NCBI GenBank assembly: GCA_022711405.1
Contig: JAKLFC010000012.1
Coordinates: forward strand, 53,669-117,668
Direction: 5' to 3'
Length of the DNA: 64,000 nt
Origin: Bacteroidota bacterium
GTDB lineage: Bacteria > Bacteroidota > Bacteroidia > Bacteroidales > JAGONC01
Numbering within the stretch: the first letter of the stretch is position 1; the number at the start of each line of letters is the position of its first letter. A program made the position numbers and the translations under genes. Shown piece after piece: positions 26,589 through 34,936 of this stretch. Below the pieces are notes generated by a model, which saw nothing but the letters and a program-made list of their open reading frames with translations, made no database searches and had not been told where the DNA came from.

Positions 26589-27266
26589 ATGCAAGAAGAA
26601 CCCACGAACAATGTCGAGGAAACGATCCGTTCCATCGACCCGGTTATGAAAAATACCGATAAAAAATTAAAAATCAGCATTTACCTCAATGCGATCCTTT
26701 TGATCGCAGTAATTGTCCTCTATGTATTGTTTTTCACCGAAAAGAAACAAGGCGCTGCCGGGGACATTCAGCCCCAGGATCTGTCAGGATCGGGATTAAG
26801 AATAGGATATGTTGAATCGGATTCCATTCTTGCTAATTACACGCTGGCCCTTGAAAAGAGCAGGGAATTGGAAGAAAAAGGGAAAAACCTGGAAGCCACC
26901 CTTAAGAAGAGACAGGATCAATATGAAAAAGACGCTGCCTATTTCCAGGAACAGGTTTCCAATAACCAGTTATCTGAACAATCCGCCCAGTACATCTACA
27001 ATCAGCTGATGGAAGAGCAGCAGAAGATATATGATCTTCAGAATCAATATACTTCAGAGCTTGCTGATAGCGAAATGCAGGTCAACATCATGTTGCTGGA
27101 CAGCGTGACCAATTTCCTGGAACGGTATAACCGCCAGTTTAATTTTGATTACATCCTGGGACACAATCCGGGCAGCAACCTGCTCCTTAAAAATCCGAGA
27201 TACAACATCACCAAACAGGTCATTGAAGGATTGAATGATGAATATTCACGCAAAGTCAACGAATAG
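26589..27266 (+). CDS. OmpH/Skp-like protein with N-terminal membrane anchor
   Basis: A 225-residue protein. About 27 polar residues precede one membrane helix (IYLNAILLIAVIVLYVLFF, about 29-47). The remainder has the OmpH/Skp opening (LRIGYVESDSILANYTLALEKSRELE) and a long coiled coil rich in Gln, Glu and Lys. Unlike classical Skp it is anchored rather than cleaved, so it may act at the inner-membrane surface in the periplasm. It follows recQ by 20 bp and overlaps the DUF4296 gene by 32 bp. Confidence 0.8.
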   Translation: MQEEPTNNVEETIRSIDPVMKNTDKKLKISIYLNAILLIAVIVLYVLFFTEKKQGAAGDIQPQDLSGSGLRIGYVESDSILANYTLALEKSRELEEKGKNLEATLKKRQDQYEKDAAYFQEQVSNNQLSEQSAQYIYNQLMEEQQKIYDLQNQYTSELADSEMQVNIMLLDSVTNFLERYNRQFNFDYILGHNPGSNLLLKNPRYNITKQVIEGLNDEYSRKVNE

Positions 27267-27621
27267 GTTCCTTATTTTTAGTATCGGTATTTTTATCCTG
27301 ATATTCGGCTTCCAATGCCGGACAGATTCCGGGGAGGACAGGAATCCGGCACCGGCTGACCTGATCCCGGCCGATTCGATGGTCAGTATCCTTGTCGATG
27401 TGCATCTCATTGAATCATCCTTAAAGGTCATTCACACAAAGAAACAGGACAACGAACACTATACCGACAGTTATTACCAATCGCTTTTCGAAAAGCATCA
27501 CATCACAAGGCAGCAATTCGTTCAGAGTCTGGATTACTATGAACGGGATGCGAAAACTCTGGAAAAGATCTATGAGAATGTGATCATTGAACTTAGCAAG
27601 CTGGAGAGTCAGGCCAGGTAA
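27235..27621 (+). CDS. DUF4296 lipoprotein
   Basis: A 128-residue Bacteroidota-specific protein of the DUF4296 family. An N-terminal hydrophobic signal ends in a likely lipobox (IFGFQC, Cys about residue 25). The conserved core follows (MVSILVDVHLIESSL and SLFEKHHITRQQFVQSLDYYERD). It overlaps the upstream OmpH-like gene by 32 bp and is probably coupled. Function unknown; an envelope location is likely. Confidence 0.85.
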   Translation: MMNIHAKSTNRFLIFSIGIFILIFGFQCRTDSGEDRNPAPADLIPADSMVSILVDVHLIESSLKVIHTKKQDNEHYTDSYYQSLFEKHHITRQQFVQSLDYYERDAKTLEKIYENVIIELSKLESQAR

Positions 27622-27644
27622 TCGTTCAGGAGGTATTCCCTTTC

Positions 27645-28076
27645 TTATCGGATTCGCAGATAGACAGCCGTATAGGTAAAGCTGTCGCCGCCCACTTCAA
27701 CGGTATATTCCCAGTGGAGCTCGTTCTTCGAAATGTAGTTTCCAGTGCCGTGAACCGTAATGCTCTGGTCGTAGCAAACCTGCTGGGTGGGGATCGCCAC
27801 TGATTCACCGTTCACAACGCCAATGGGAGGTTGTTCATCCTCTCCGATAAAGGCAAAATTACGGAGGATTATCTGGGAGTCGTCGGCGGGATCTTTTGTA
27901 ATGACCACAGTGTAGGTCATTTGCAGTTTCCCGTCAAGGTACTCCTTGCAGTTCCAGTCGCCGGTAAACAGATCGCGCATATCTTCGTCAACAGGTTCAT
28001 TCAGCAGGTCACAGGCAGGGAATGACATCAGTAGGGACGAAAGCAGGAGGAGCAGGTATGTAGTGCGCGATTTCAT
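27645..28076 (-). CDS. Hypothetical lipoprotein
   Basis: A 143-residue protein with a signal peptide and lipobox-like end (LLMSFPAC, Cys22). The mature part is beta-rich (LQMTYTVVITKDPADDSQIILRNF, HWEYTVEVGGDSFTYTAVYLRIR) and resembles small lipocalin-like or Bacteroidota lipid-anchored beta proteins, but no named family is certain. It is convergent with the DUF4296 gene and stands alone. Confidence 0.75.
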   Translation of the reverse strand: MKSRTTYLLLLLSSLLMSFPACDLLNEPVDEDMRDLFTGDWNCKEYLDGKLQMTYTVVITKDPADDSQIILRNFAFIGEDEQPPIGVVNGESVAIPTQQVCYDQSITVHGTGNYISKNELHWEYTVEVGGDSFTYTAVYLRIR

Positions 28077-28155
28077 GCGGGGGATGTATCAAGTATTGTA
28101 CCAGGAAGAAATTGCTTCCACATTTTTCACCAGGGGTGCGTAAAGATGCCGGAGG

Positions 28156-29013
28156 TTATGCCGGTGCGGCATTCAGCTGTGTCAACAGCTGGTCGAGCAG
28201 CCGGCTCGCACCGAGTCTGAACAGACCCGGACTGAGCCATTCCTGGCCGAGGATCTGATGAACCAGGCGGTAATACCGCAAAGCCTGTTCCGGCTGTTGA
28301 ATTCCTCCGGCTGGTTTGATCCCGATCCGTTTTCCGGTGGCGGCTGCGTACTCTTTGATGGTGTCGAGCATGATGAGGACGGCAGGCTCAGTGGCGGCAG
28401 GCTGGATCTTGCCCGTTGAGGTCTTGATGAAGTCAGCTCCTGCCAGTATGGCCAGTTCGCTGGCCCGCCTGATCCTTTGTACAGAATCAAGTTCCCCCGT
28501 TTCCAGGATGACTTTCAGCATCCTGTCCTGGCAGATCCCGCGGACAGCAGCGATCTCATCCAGTACTTCATTTTCATTGCTTTCCAGCAGCTTTCCACGG
28601 TTGATGACCGTATCGATCTCATCGGCGCCCTGGTCAAGGGCATACCGAATCTCAGCGCATTTAAGCGATAGTGGAAGCTGCCCGGAGGGGAATCCGCCGG
28701 CCGCACAGGCCACCTTTACACCCGAATTCGACAGCATGCTCTTTGCCAGGGCTACAAAAGGAGAGTAGACACAGACGGCAGCTACAGTCTGCCTGTCCGG
28801 ATCCTTATCCCGGATACGCAACGCTTTTTCGCATAGCTGAACGATCCTCTGGCGGGTGTCGGTTCCCTCAAGGGTCGTCAGGTCAATAAATCCGACCAGC
28901 TGCTTCGTCATCAGCGGAATAGGAGTCTCATCAGGCTGGGTCGAAAAAATATCCAGGATTCGGTGACCGATCTGCTCCGGAGTGAGCGTATAGGATTGAA
29001 AGGAAGTGTTCAT
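28156..29013 (-). CDS. deoC: Deoxyribose-phosphate aldolase
   Basis: DeoC is a class I aldolase that splits deoxyribose 5-phosphate into glyceraldehyde 3-phosphate and acetaldehyde in deoxynucleoside breakdown. Visible motifs are VCVYSPFVALAKSML, VACAAGGFPSGQLPLSLK, DEIDTVINRGKLL, the Schiff-base Lys in ADFIKTSTGK and the second Lys in GIKPAGGI. The length of 285 aa includes an N-terminal extension of about 40 residues relative to the E. coli-type short form, as in many Bacteroidota. Confidence 0.93.
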   Translation of the reverse strand: MNTSFQSYTLTPEQIGHRILDIFSTQPDETPIPLMTKQLVGFIDLTTLEGTDTRQRIVQLCEKALRIRDKDPDRQTVAAVCVYSPFVALAKSMLSNSGVKVACAAGGFPSGQLPLSLKCAEIRYALDQGADEIDTVINRGKLLESNENEVLDEIAAVRGICQDRMLKVILETGELDSVQRIRRASELAILAGADFIKTSTGKIQPAATEPAVLIMLDTIKEYAAATGKRIGIKPAGGIQQPEQALRYYRLVHQILGQEWLSPGLFRLGASRLLDQLLTQLNAAPA

Positions 29014-29057
29014 GGTCTGGGTTCAGTTTACTGACTATATGATTGAATCACAGTGGA

Positions 29058-29441
29058 TTATATTTTATACCGTTTCAGCCTGACAATATCGCGTCGCTGC
29101 TTTTTGGTCGGACGGCCCAGTCCGCGGTCTCTCATTTCGTAGTTAGTCTCCCTGATCAGCTTCAGGCGTGCATATTCTTCTTCCGGTGTCAGATCGGTGG
29201 CATAATCAGGGACTAGCCTGGCCGATACGCGGTTGGTCAGAAGCGCCCTGACCCGGACTGTACGGCAGATAAAGCCCATATTGACCGAAATCACATCCAT
29301 GACATGCACTTCGCGGGAAGGTTTCACAGGCTGTTCATCCATCCTGACTTTCCCTGCCCTGCAGGCCTGTGAAGCCTGATTCCTGGTTTTGAACAGCCTG
29401 ACCGCCCAGAGCCATTTATCGATACGGATGTGTTCTTCCAT
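29058..29441 (-). CDS. S4-domain RNA-binding protein (Hsp15-like)
   Basis: A 127-residue protein with an N-terminal S4 domain (RIDKWLWAVRLFKTRNQASQACRAGKVRM) and a basic C-terminus (GLGRPTKKQRRDIVRLKRYK). This is the Hsp15/RlmH-associated type that binds 50S subunits carrying stalled nascent chains. Function inferred from the family. Confidence 0.88.
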   Translation of the reverse strand: MEEHIRIDKWLWAVRLFKTRNQASQACRAGKVRMDEQPVKPSREVHVMDVISVNMGFICRTVRVRALLTNRVSARLVPDYATDLTPEEEYARLKLIRETNYEMRDRGLGRPTKKQRRDIVRLKRYKI

Positions 29442-29467
29442 GAAAGTACATGCTCTTAATTTACCTC

Positions 29468-29483
29468 CGTTGAAGATTCAACG
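29468..29483. repeat. 16-bp palindrome between der and the S4 gene
   Basis: CGTTGAA and its complement TTCAACG flank a GA spacer, 46 nt after the der stop. It is short and lacks a T-run; an operator or weak hairpin is possible. Confidence 0.4.
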
Positions 29484-29528
29484 TTGATCGGATTTGCTTT
29501 TCTATATGCAGAGATCATGATCAGCGGT

Positions 29529-30833
29529 TCATTTGCTTCTGAAATAGATCTGTACCGGAACGCCCGAAAAATCATAAAGACGTCTGAGTTGATTTTCGAC
29601 AAACCGTTTGTAGGGATCTTTCACGTACTGTGGTAAATTACAAAAGAATACAAAGGAAGGATAATGGGTTTTCAACTGGGTAATATACTTGACCTTGATT
29701 TGCTTACCCTTGTACATGGGAGGAGGGGTTTCTTTCAGGACAGGGAGCATTTTCTCATTGAGCTGGGAGGTCGTTATTTTCCTGGTCCGGTTGTGGTAGA
29801 CCTTCATGCAGGTTTCCAGAGCTTTATGGATCCGTTGCTTGCTGGTGGCAGATATAAAAATGATGGGCACATCACTGAATGGACTGATCTTCTTCCGGAT
29901 GTCAGATTCAAACGCTTTATGTGTATTGGTCTCTTTTTCAATCAGATCCCATTTATTGACAAGGAGCACAATGCCTTTGAAGTTCTTTTCCGCCAGATGA
30001 AAGATATTCAGGTCCTGCCCTTCGAAACCCAGTTCAGCATCGATCATGATCAAGCACACATCGCTGTTCTCGATCGCTCTGATGGAGCGCATGACCGAAT
30101 AGAATTCAATATTTTCGGACACTTTTCCTTTTTTTCGGATGCCGGCTGTATCCACAAGGAAGAAATCGAATCCAAAGCTCTTGAAGCGTGTGTAGATCGA
30201 ATCCCGGGTGGTTCCTGCAACCGGTGTGACGATATGCCGTTCTTCGCCCAGCAGGGCATTCACCAGGGATGATTTTCCGACATTGGGCCGGCCGACCACG
30301 GCCACCCTGGGTAAATCTGCGACGTTCTCCTCCTTTTTTTCACTGAGCTCTTTCACCAGGTCATCCAGCAGGTCGCCGGTTCCGGAGCCATCCATGGAGC
30401 TGACCGGATAGACCTTACCCAATCCCAGCCGGTAAAATTCATTGGTGCCGTTGAAAAGATCAATATTATCCACCTTATTGGCCAGCAGGAACACTTTTTT
30501 ATCAGAGCGGCGCAGCAGCTCTGCCACGTCCTGGTCCATCGGGGTCAATCCTTCGATGGTATCGACCATGAAAACGATCACATCAGCTTCTTCAATGGCA
30601 AGGAGTACCTGTTTCTGAATCTCCTTTTCAAAAACATCCTCCGAGCCCATGACATAGCCACCGGTATCCATGACCGAGAATTCGACGCCATTCCAGTCGG
30701 AATGGCCATAATGGCGGTCACGTGTCACTCCGCTGGTAGCATCTACGATGGCCTGCCTGGTTCCTGTAAGGCGGTTAAACAAGGTGGACTTACCGACATT
30801 CGGTCTTCCGACGATAGCAATAAGGTTGCTCAT
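29529..30833 (-). CDS. der: Ribosome biogenesis GTPase Der
   Basis: Der (EngA) carries two GTPase domains in tandem and a KH-like C-terminal domain and is needed for 50S assembly. Both P-loops are seen ([14 protein letters not shown] near residue 8 and [14 protein letters not shown] near 183), each with a DTxG switch (MDTGGY and VDTAGI) and N/TKxD (ANKVDN, VNKWDL). The length of 434 aa is normal. It follows era by 27 bp and is probably co-transcribed. Confidence 0.96.
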   Translation of the reverse strand: MSNLIAIVGRPNVGKSTLFNRLTGTRQAIVDATSGVTRDRHYGHSDWNGVEFSVMDTGGYVMGSEDVFEKEIQKQVLLAIEEADVIVFMVDTIEGLTPMDQDVAELLRRSDKKVFLLANKVDNIDLFNGTNEFYRLGLGKVYPVSSMDGSGTGDLLDDLVKELSEKKEENVADLPRVAVVGRPNVGKSSLVNALLGEERHIVTPVAGTTRDSIYTRFKSFGFDFFLVDTAGIRKKGKVSENIEFYSVMRSIRAIENSDVCLIMIDAELGFEGQDLNIFHLAEKNFKGIVLLVNKWDLIEKETNTHKAFESDIRKKISPFSDVPIIFISATSKQRIHKALETCMKVYHNRTRKITTSQLNEKMLPVLKETPPPMYKGKQIKVKYITQLKTHYPSFVFFCNLPQYVKDPYKRFVENQLRRLYDFSGVPVQIYFRSK

Positions 30834-30860
30834 TTGATCTTGTGTTTCCCTGAAATAAAA

Positions 30861-31739
30861 TTACAACTCATATCCGAATCTTTTAAGCTGGGTGGGATCA
30901 TCACGCCATTCGCTTCTCACTTTTACGGTCAGCTCGAGGAACACCCTGGTATCCAGAAACTTCTCGATCTCTTTTCGCGCATCCGTACCCAGTTTCCGGA
31001 TGGCATGACCCTTCTCCCCGAGGATGATGGCTTTCTGCGATTCCCGCCCCACGATGACGGATGCAGAAATGACCGTTATGTTTGCTTTTTCCATGAACTG
31101 ATCGATCACCACTTCTGCAGAATATGGTATTTCCTGGTGATAATTGAGGAGTATCTTCTCACGGATGATCTCGGAAATGAAAAAACGGAGGGAGCGGTCG
31201 GTCAGTTCGTCTTTTGGATAGTAGGGAGGCGCGTCGGGAAGCATTTCCAGGATTGTATCGAACACTGTTTCAAGGTTGAACCTGAGCAAAGCAGATACAG
31301 GAATGACCTCCGCACCCGGGAATTGAACCTTCATTTCCCGGATCTTCATCTCCACCTCAGGCTGGTTGGAAAGGTCGATCTTATTGATAAGCACAATGAC
31401 AGGGACACCTGATCGATGAATAGCTTCAACGAACCGTGGTTCATACGATTTCTCATCGGGCTGGGTCACATAAAGGATGATGTCGGCATCGGTGAGAGCT
31501 GTTTCGATGTACCTCATCATGGACTCATGAAGCCTGTAGTGGGGCGTGATGATTCCCGGCGTATCGGAATATACCATTTGAAAATCCTCGCCGTTGACAA
31601 TACCCATGATCCGGTGGCGCGTTGTCTGCGCCTTGGAGGTGATGATGGACAGCTTTTCACCCACCAGGGCGTTCATCAGGGTGGATTTGCCAGTATTGGG
31701 ATTACCGATGATATTAATAAATCCTGATTTATGAGCCAT
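30861..31739 (-). CDS. era: GTPase Era
   Basis: Era binds the 3' end of 16S rRNA and checks 30S maturation. The 292-residue product has the P-loop GNPNTGKSTLMNAL, the switch DTPGIITP, NKID in VLINKIDLSN and a C-terminal KH domain with VGRESQKAIILGEKGHAIRKLG split over the GxxG turn. Start ATG at 31739. Promoter candidate at 31801-31808 on the same strand. Confidence 0.96.
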   Translation of the reverse strand: MAHKSGFINIIGNPNTGKSTLMNALVGEKLSIITSKAQTTRHRIMGIVNGEDFQMVYSDTPGIITPHYRLHESMMRYIETALTDADIILYVTQPDEKSYEPRFVEAIHRSGVPVIVLINKIDLSNQPEVEMKIREMKVQFPGAEVIPVSALLRFNLETVFDTILEMLPDAPPYYPKDELTDRSLRFFISEIIREKILLNYHQEIPYSAEVVIDQFMEKANITVISASVIVGRESQKAIILGEKGHAIRKLGTDARKEIEKFLDTRVFLELTVKVRSEWRDDPTQLKRFGYEL

Positions 31740-31766
31740 TCCGGCAGATTTTTCTTTTCAGGGAAA

Positions 31767-31796
31767 TTACACGAAAAGAATAAAATAGTATATTTG
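31767..31796 (+). promoter_or_regulatory. Probable promoter of tRNA-fMet
   Basis: TATATTTG at 31789-31796 fits TAnnTTTG, with TTA at 31767-31769 and a 19-nt spacer. Initiation near 31803 would leave a leader of about 56 nt before the tRNA. Confidence 0.55.
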
Positions 31797-31800
31797 CACG

Positions 31801-31832
31801 CAAATTTAGTGGAATATCGGGGCGGGGGATAA
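31801..31832 (-). promoter_or_regulatory. Probable promoter of era-der
   Basis: On the minus strand TAAATTTG (31808-31801) fits TAnnTTTG, with TTA (31832-31830) 21 nt upstream. The start near 31794 lies 55 nt before the era ATG. It faces the tRNA promoter, and the two -7 elements are only 4 bp apart. Confidence 0.5.
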
Positions 31833-31858
31833 TATTTAACAAGAAATAAGACATATAC

Positions 31859-31933
<75 letters not shown>

Positions 31934-31935
31934 GG

Positions 31936-31984
31936 AAAACGAGAATGGCCTGCGTGCAAAAACACAGCAGGCCATTCTCGTTTT
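31936..31984. terminator. Perfect 18-bp stem terminator after tRNA-fMet
   Basis: AAAACGAGAATGGCCTGC (31936-31953) is fully complementary to 31967-31984, leaving a 13-nt loop that itself holds GTG/CAC. A-tract and T-tract ends make it bidirectional: it can stop the tRNA transcript and that of the convergent MORN-repeat gene. Confidence 0.85.
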
Positions 31985-32001
31985 CGGATCGCAATGAACG
32001 C

Positions 32002-32766
32002 TCACTGGGTTTTCTGTTCTTCCATCTTATTCCTTAGTTCATTGTAATTCAGCTCTTTCAATAGCCTGCCATCCTCCCCCCAGAATGTCCAGATCCCCGA
32101 ACGCTGCCCCACGATGTAACTGCCCTCATAAAATTTCTGTCCGTTCTCATGCCACACGGTATGCTGGCCATGGTTCATATCATGCTGAAAATTTCCTTCA
32201 CTCCATTTGGTCCCGTCCTTATACCATGCTTTCCACAGACCATGTTTCTTCCCATCTTTAACCGGTCCTTCGGTTTTTTTGAGGTGATTGGCGTAAAAAT
32301 CCGTTTCACCCGTCATGCTGCGGGTACTGCCGGCACCGGAGTAATAACGCAGGATCAGGGGAAATCCGGCTGAATCCACTTCCATATCGAAGGATCCTGC
32401 AGGGAGAAGGTTTCCTTCGAAGTCCCAGATCTGCCAGTCACCTTTCCGTAAGCCATTGTCGAACGTCGCTGTGGCGTTCTTTTGACCGTTTTCGAACCAG
32501 ATGGTCCAGATGCCACTCATGCGGCCCTTAGCCGCGAGCTCGCCATCCAGCTGTTTGTTACCATTCTGGTAGTAGAATTCCGACCGGGTCCAGATGGTAT
32601 CTTTACCATCCAGCCGGTAATAATTGATTTGCTTTGGATGCCGCTCTGTGAAACTGCTGATGATCCTTTTTCCCTGCCTGTCAGAGCAGCCCGGGCCGAA
32701 GAGAGTCAGGGCCAGGATGAGGAACATCACTGATCTGGCCGATACAGCGTGCAGATAGTGTATCAT
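32002..32766 (-). CDS. MORN-repeat variant (YwqK-type) lipoprotein
   Basis: A 254-residue lipoprotein: signal peptide with lipobox LFGPGC, then a series of MORN-variant repeats of about 23 residues (FYYQNGNKQLDGEL, IWFENGQKNATATF, AWYKDGTKWSEGNF, VWHENGQKFYEGSY, FWGEDGRLLKELNY). Databases often name these YwqK-family antitoxins, but no toxin gene is present and this exported form is unlikely to be an antitoxin. It is the last gene after the glycosyltransferase and pyrC on the same strand, 9 bp from pyrC. Function unknown. Confidence 0.85.
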   Translation of the reverse strand: MIHYLHAVSARSVMFLILALTLFGPGCSDRQGKRIISSFTERHPKQINYYRLDGKDTIWTRSEFYYQNGNKQLDGELAAKGRMSGIWTIWFENGQKNATATFDNGLRKGDWQIWDFEGNLLPAGSFDMEVDSAGFPLILRYYSGAGSTRSMTGETDFYANHLKKTEGPVKDGKKHGLWKAWYKDGTKWSEGNFQHDMNHGQHTVWHENGQKFYEGSYIVGQRSGIWTFWGEDGRLLKELNYNELRNKMEEQKTQ

Positions 32767-32775
32767 AAACCTGAT

Positions 32776-34122
32776 TTAGCGGTTGAACGTTAAACGTTGT
32801 CCTTTCATTGAATCATGAATCCGGCCCTTCTCATACACAAGGTTACCGTTCACAAAGGTATGGGTGACCTTTGACCGGAACCTTTGTCCTTCCATCGGTG
32901 ACCATCCGCATTTGTAAAGCAGGCTGGAGGCATCCGCTGTCCAGGGATCATCCGGGCTTACCAGTACGACATCTGCGTGGAAGCCCTCCCGGAGAAAGCC
33001 ACGTTTTTCGATCTGAAAAAGTACTGCCGGATTATGGCACATTTTCCAAACGATCTTTTCCAGCGGTATTTTTCCCTGATGATAAAGTTCCAGCATGGCT
33101 ACCAGTGCGTGCTGGACCAGGGGTGCACCGGATGGTGCGTCGTAGTAGCTTCTGTTTTTCTCTTCCAGGGTGTGCGGAGCGTGGTCGGTGGCCACGATGT
33201 CAATTTTATCCTGCAGCAATGCCTCCAGCAGAGCGGCACGGTCATGCTCTGTTTTTAATGCCGGATTCCACTTTATGCGGTTGCCCAGGCGTTCATAATC
33301 CTCATCGGAGAACCAAAGATAATGGACACAGACCTCACCGGTGATCCTTTTTTGCTTCAGAGGTAATGGATCATCCAGCAATTCAACCTCCTCTGCCGTC
33401 GACAGATGAAGGATATGCAGCCTGGTATTGTATTCTCTGGCCAGCCTCACTGCGTAAAAGCTGGACAAAAAGCAGACTTCATGGTTCCTGATCTTCGGGT
33501 GCACGGATGCCGGCGGATCTTCGCCAAAGACTTCCCTGCAGATGGCCTGGTTCTTCTGAATGGTCCTTTCATCCTCGCAATGCACGGCGATGAGAAGAGG
33601 CGACCGGGAAAAAATGGTTCGCAGTACCTGGATATCATCCAGCAGCATATTCCCCGTGGATGATCCCAAAAAGATCTTGATGCCGCACACCCGCCTGGGG
33701 TCTGTTTTCAGTACCTCATCCAGGTTGGAGTTGGATGCACCAAGGTAAAAAGAGTAATTGGCCAGGGATTTCAGGGCAGCCAGCTGAAATTTCTCTTCGA
33801 GCTGAGCCTGGGTGAGGGTGGCCGGAAGCGTGTTGGGCATATCCATGAAAGAGGTGATCCCTCCGGCAACTGCCGCCCTGCTTTCGGAAGCAATGTCCCC
33901 TTTGTGGGTAAGGCCGGGTTCCCTGAAATGGACATGATCGTCGATGACTCCGGGCAGGATCCAGTTATTTTCTGCGTCCAGAGGAATAAGATCTTTGTCA
34001 TCGAATGACCGGTAGCCCTGATAAAGCGTATCAATCATCCCGTCACGGAGGACCAGTCCTCCCCTGAACACCTGCTGTTCATTGACGATCCAGCCGTTGT
34101 ATATGTGATAGTTCTTGTTCAT
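32776..34122 (-). CDS. pyrC: Dihydroorotase
   Basis: A 448-residue amidohydrolase of the class I dihydroorotase type, which closes carbamoyl-aspartate to dihydroorotate in pyrimidine synthesis. Metal and active-site motifs: DDHVHFREPG (HxH), the Lys to be carboxylated in GIKIFLGSSTGN, the metal His in AVHCEDE and HILHLSTAEE, and the catalytic Asp in ATDHAPH. Allantoinase and hydantoinase share the fold, but the motif set fits dihydroorotase best. It lies between the glycosyltransferase and MORN genes. Confidence 0.9.
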   Translation of the reverse strand: MNKNYHIYNGWIVNEQQVFRGGLVLRDGMIDTLYQGYRSFDDKDLIPLDAENNWILPGVIDDHVHFREPGLTHKGDIASESRAAVAGGITSFMDMPNTLPATLTQAQLEEKFQLAALKSLANYSFYLGASNSNLDEVLKTDPRRVCGIKIFLGSSTGNMLLDDIQVLRTIFSRSPLLIAVHCEDERTIQKNQAICREVFGEDPPASVHPKIRNHEVCFLSSFYAVRLAREYNTRLHILHLSTAEEVELLDDPLPLKQKRITGEVCVHYLWFSDEDYERLGNRIKWNPALKTEHDRAALLEALLQDKIDIVATDHAPHTLEEKNRSYYDAPSGAPLVQHALVAMLELYHQGKIPLEKIVWKMCHNPAVLFQIEKRGFLREGFHADVVLVSPDDPWTADASSLLYKCGWSPMEGQRFRSKVTHTFVNGNLVYEKGRIHDSMKGQRLTFNR

Positions 34123-34149
34123 AAAATAAAAAACAGAACATGAAGCAGA

Positions 34150-34881
34150 TCACCTCCGGTGAGTCTTCCTGATATTCTTGAACCTCAGACTGATCACGCC
34201 CAGGATCGCTTCTTTGAAGATATTTGAGCTCATTTTAGACTGGCCCTGAGTCCGGTCGGTAAAAATGATGGGCACCTCCACGATCCGGAATCCGAGTTTC
34301 CAGGCCGTGTATTTCATTTCGATCTGGAATGCGTATCCGATGAAACTGATCCTGTCGAGGTTGATGGCTTCCAGCACCCTGCGCGTATAGCATTTGAAAC
34401 CTGCCGTGGTGTCCCTTACCTTCATGCGGGTGACCAACCGTACGTAGGCGGAGGCGTAGTAGGACATCAAAACACGTCCCATGGGCCAGTTGACCACGTT
34501 CACACCATTGATGTAACGGGAGCCGATGGCCAGGTCGGCTCCCCCGGCGGCACAGGCGTTGTACAGCCGGATAAGATCCTCAGGGTTATGGCTGAAGTCG
34601 GCATCCATCTCAAATATATATGAATATCCATGGTCCAGTGCCCATTTAAATCCATGAATGTAGGCTGTTCCGAGGCCCAGTTTTCCTTTTCTTTCTTCCA
34701 TGAACAACCTGCCTTTGAATTCCGGCATGAGGCTTTTCACAGTAATGGCAGTCCCATCCGGTGAATTATCTTCAATGATCAGAAGGTCGAACGGCTTATC
34801 GAGAGAAAAGACCTTACGGATGATCTTCTCGATATTTTCGATCTCATTGTAGGTCGGTATGATAACGATGCTGTCGGACAC
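34150..34881 (-). CDS. Polyprenol monophosphomannose synthase-like glycosyltransferase (GT2)
   Basis: A 243-residue family 2 glycosyltransferase of the DPM1 type: IIPTYNEIENIEKII at the start, IIEDNSPDGTA, EMDADFSHNPEDL (DxD metal motif) and GSRYINGVNVVNWP. It would transfer mannose or another sugar from a nucleotide donor to polyprenyl phosphate for surface glycans or protein glycosylation. No C-terminal membrane domain is attached, so it is peripheral. It lies 27 bp upstream of pyrC. Confidence 0.9.
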   Translation of the reverse strand: MSDSIVIIPTYNEIENIEKIIRKVFSLDKPFDLLIIEDNSPDGTAITVKSLMPEFKGRLFMEERKGKLGLGTAYIHGFKWALDHGYSYIFEMDADFSHNPEDLIRLYNACAAGGADLAIGSRYINGVNVVNWPMGRVLMSYYASAYVRLVTRMKVRDTTAGFKCYTRRVLEAINLDRISFIGYAFQIEMKYTAWKLGFRIVEVPIIFTDRTQGQSKMSSNIFKEAILGVISLRFKNIRKTHRR

Positions 34882-34936
34882 GTGTTTGGGATTTGAAGTG
34901 ACGAAAATAGTATATTAAATCTAATGGAAGATCATA

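Noticed and set aside
32002..32766. Antitoxin role for the MORN-repeat protein
   Set aside because: The family name suggests it, but the protein is a lipoprotein and no toxin gene is adjacent.
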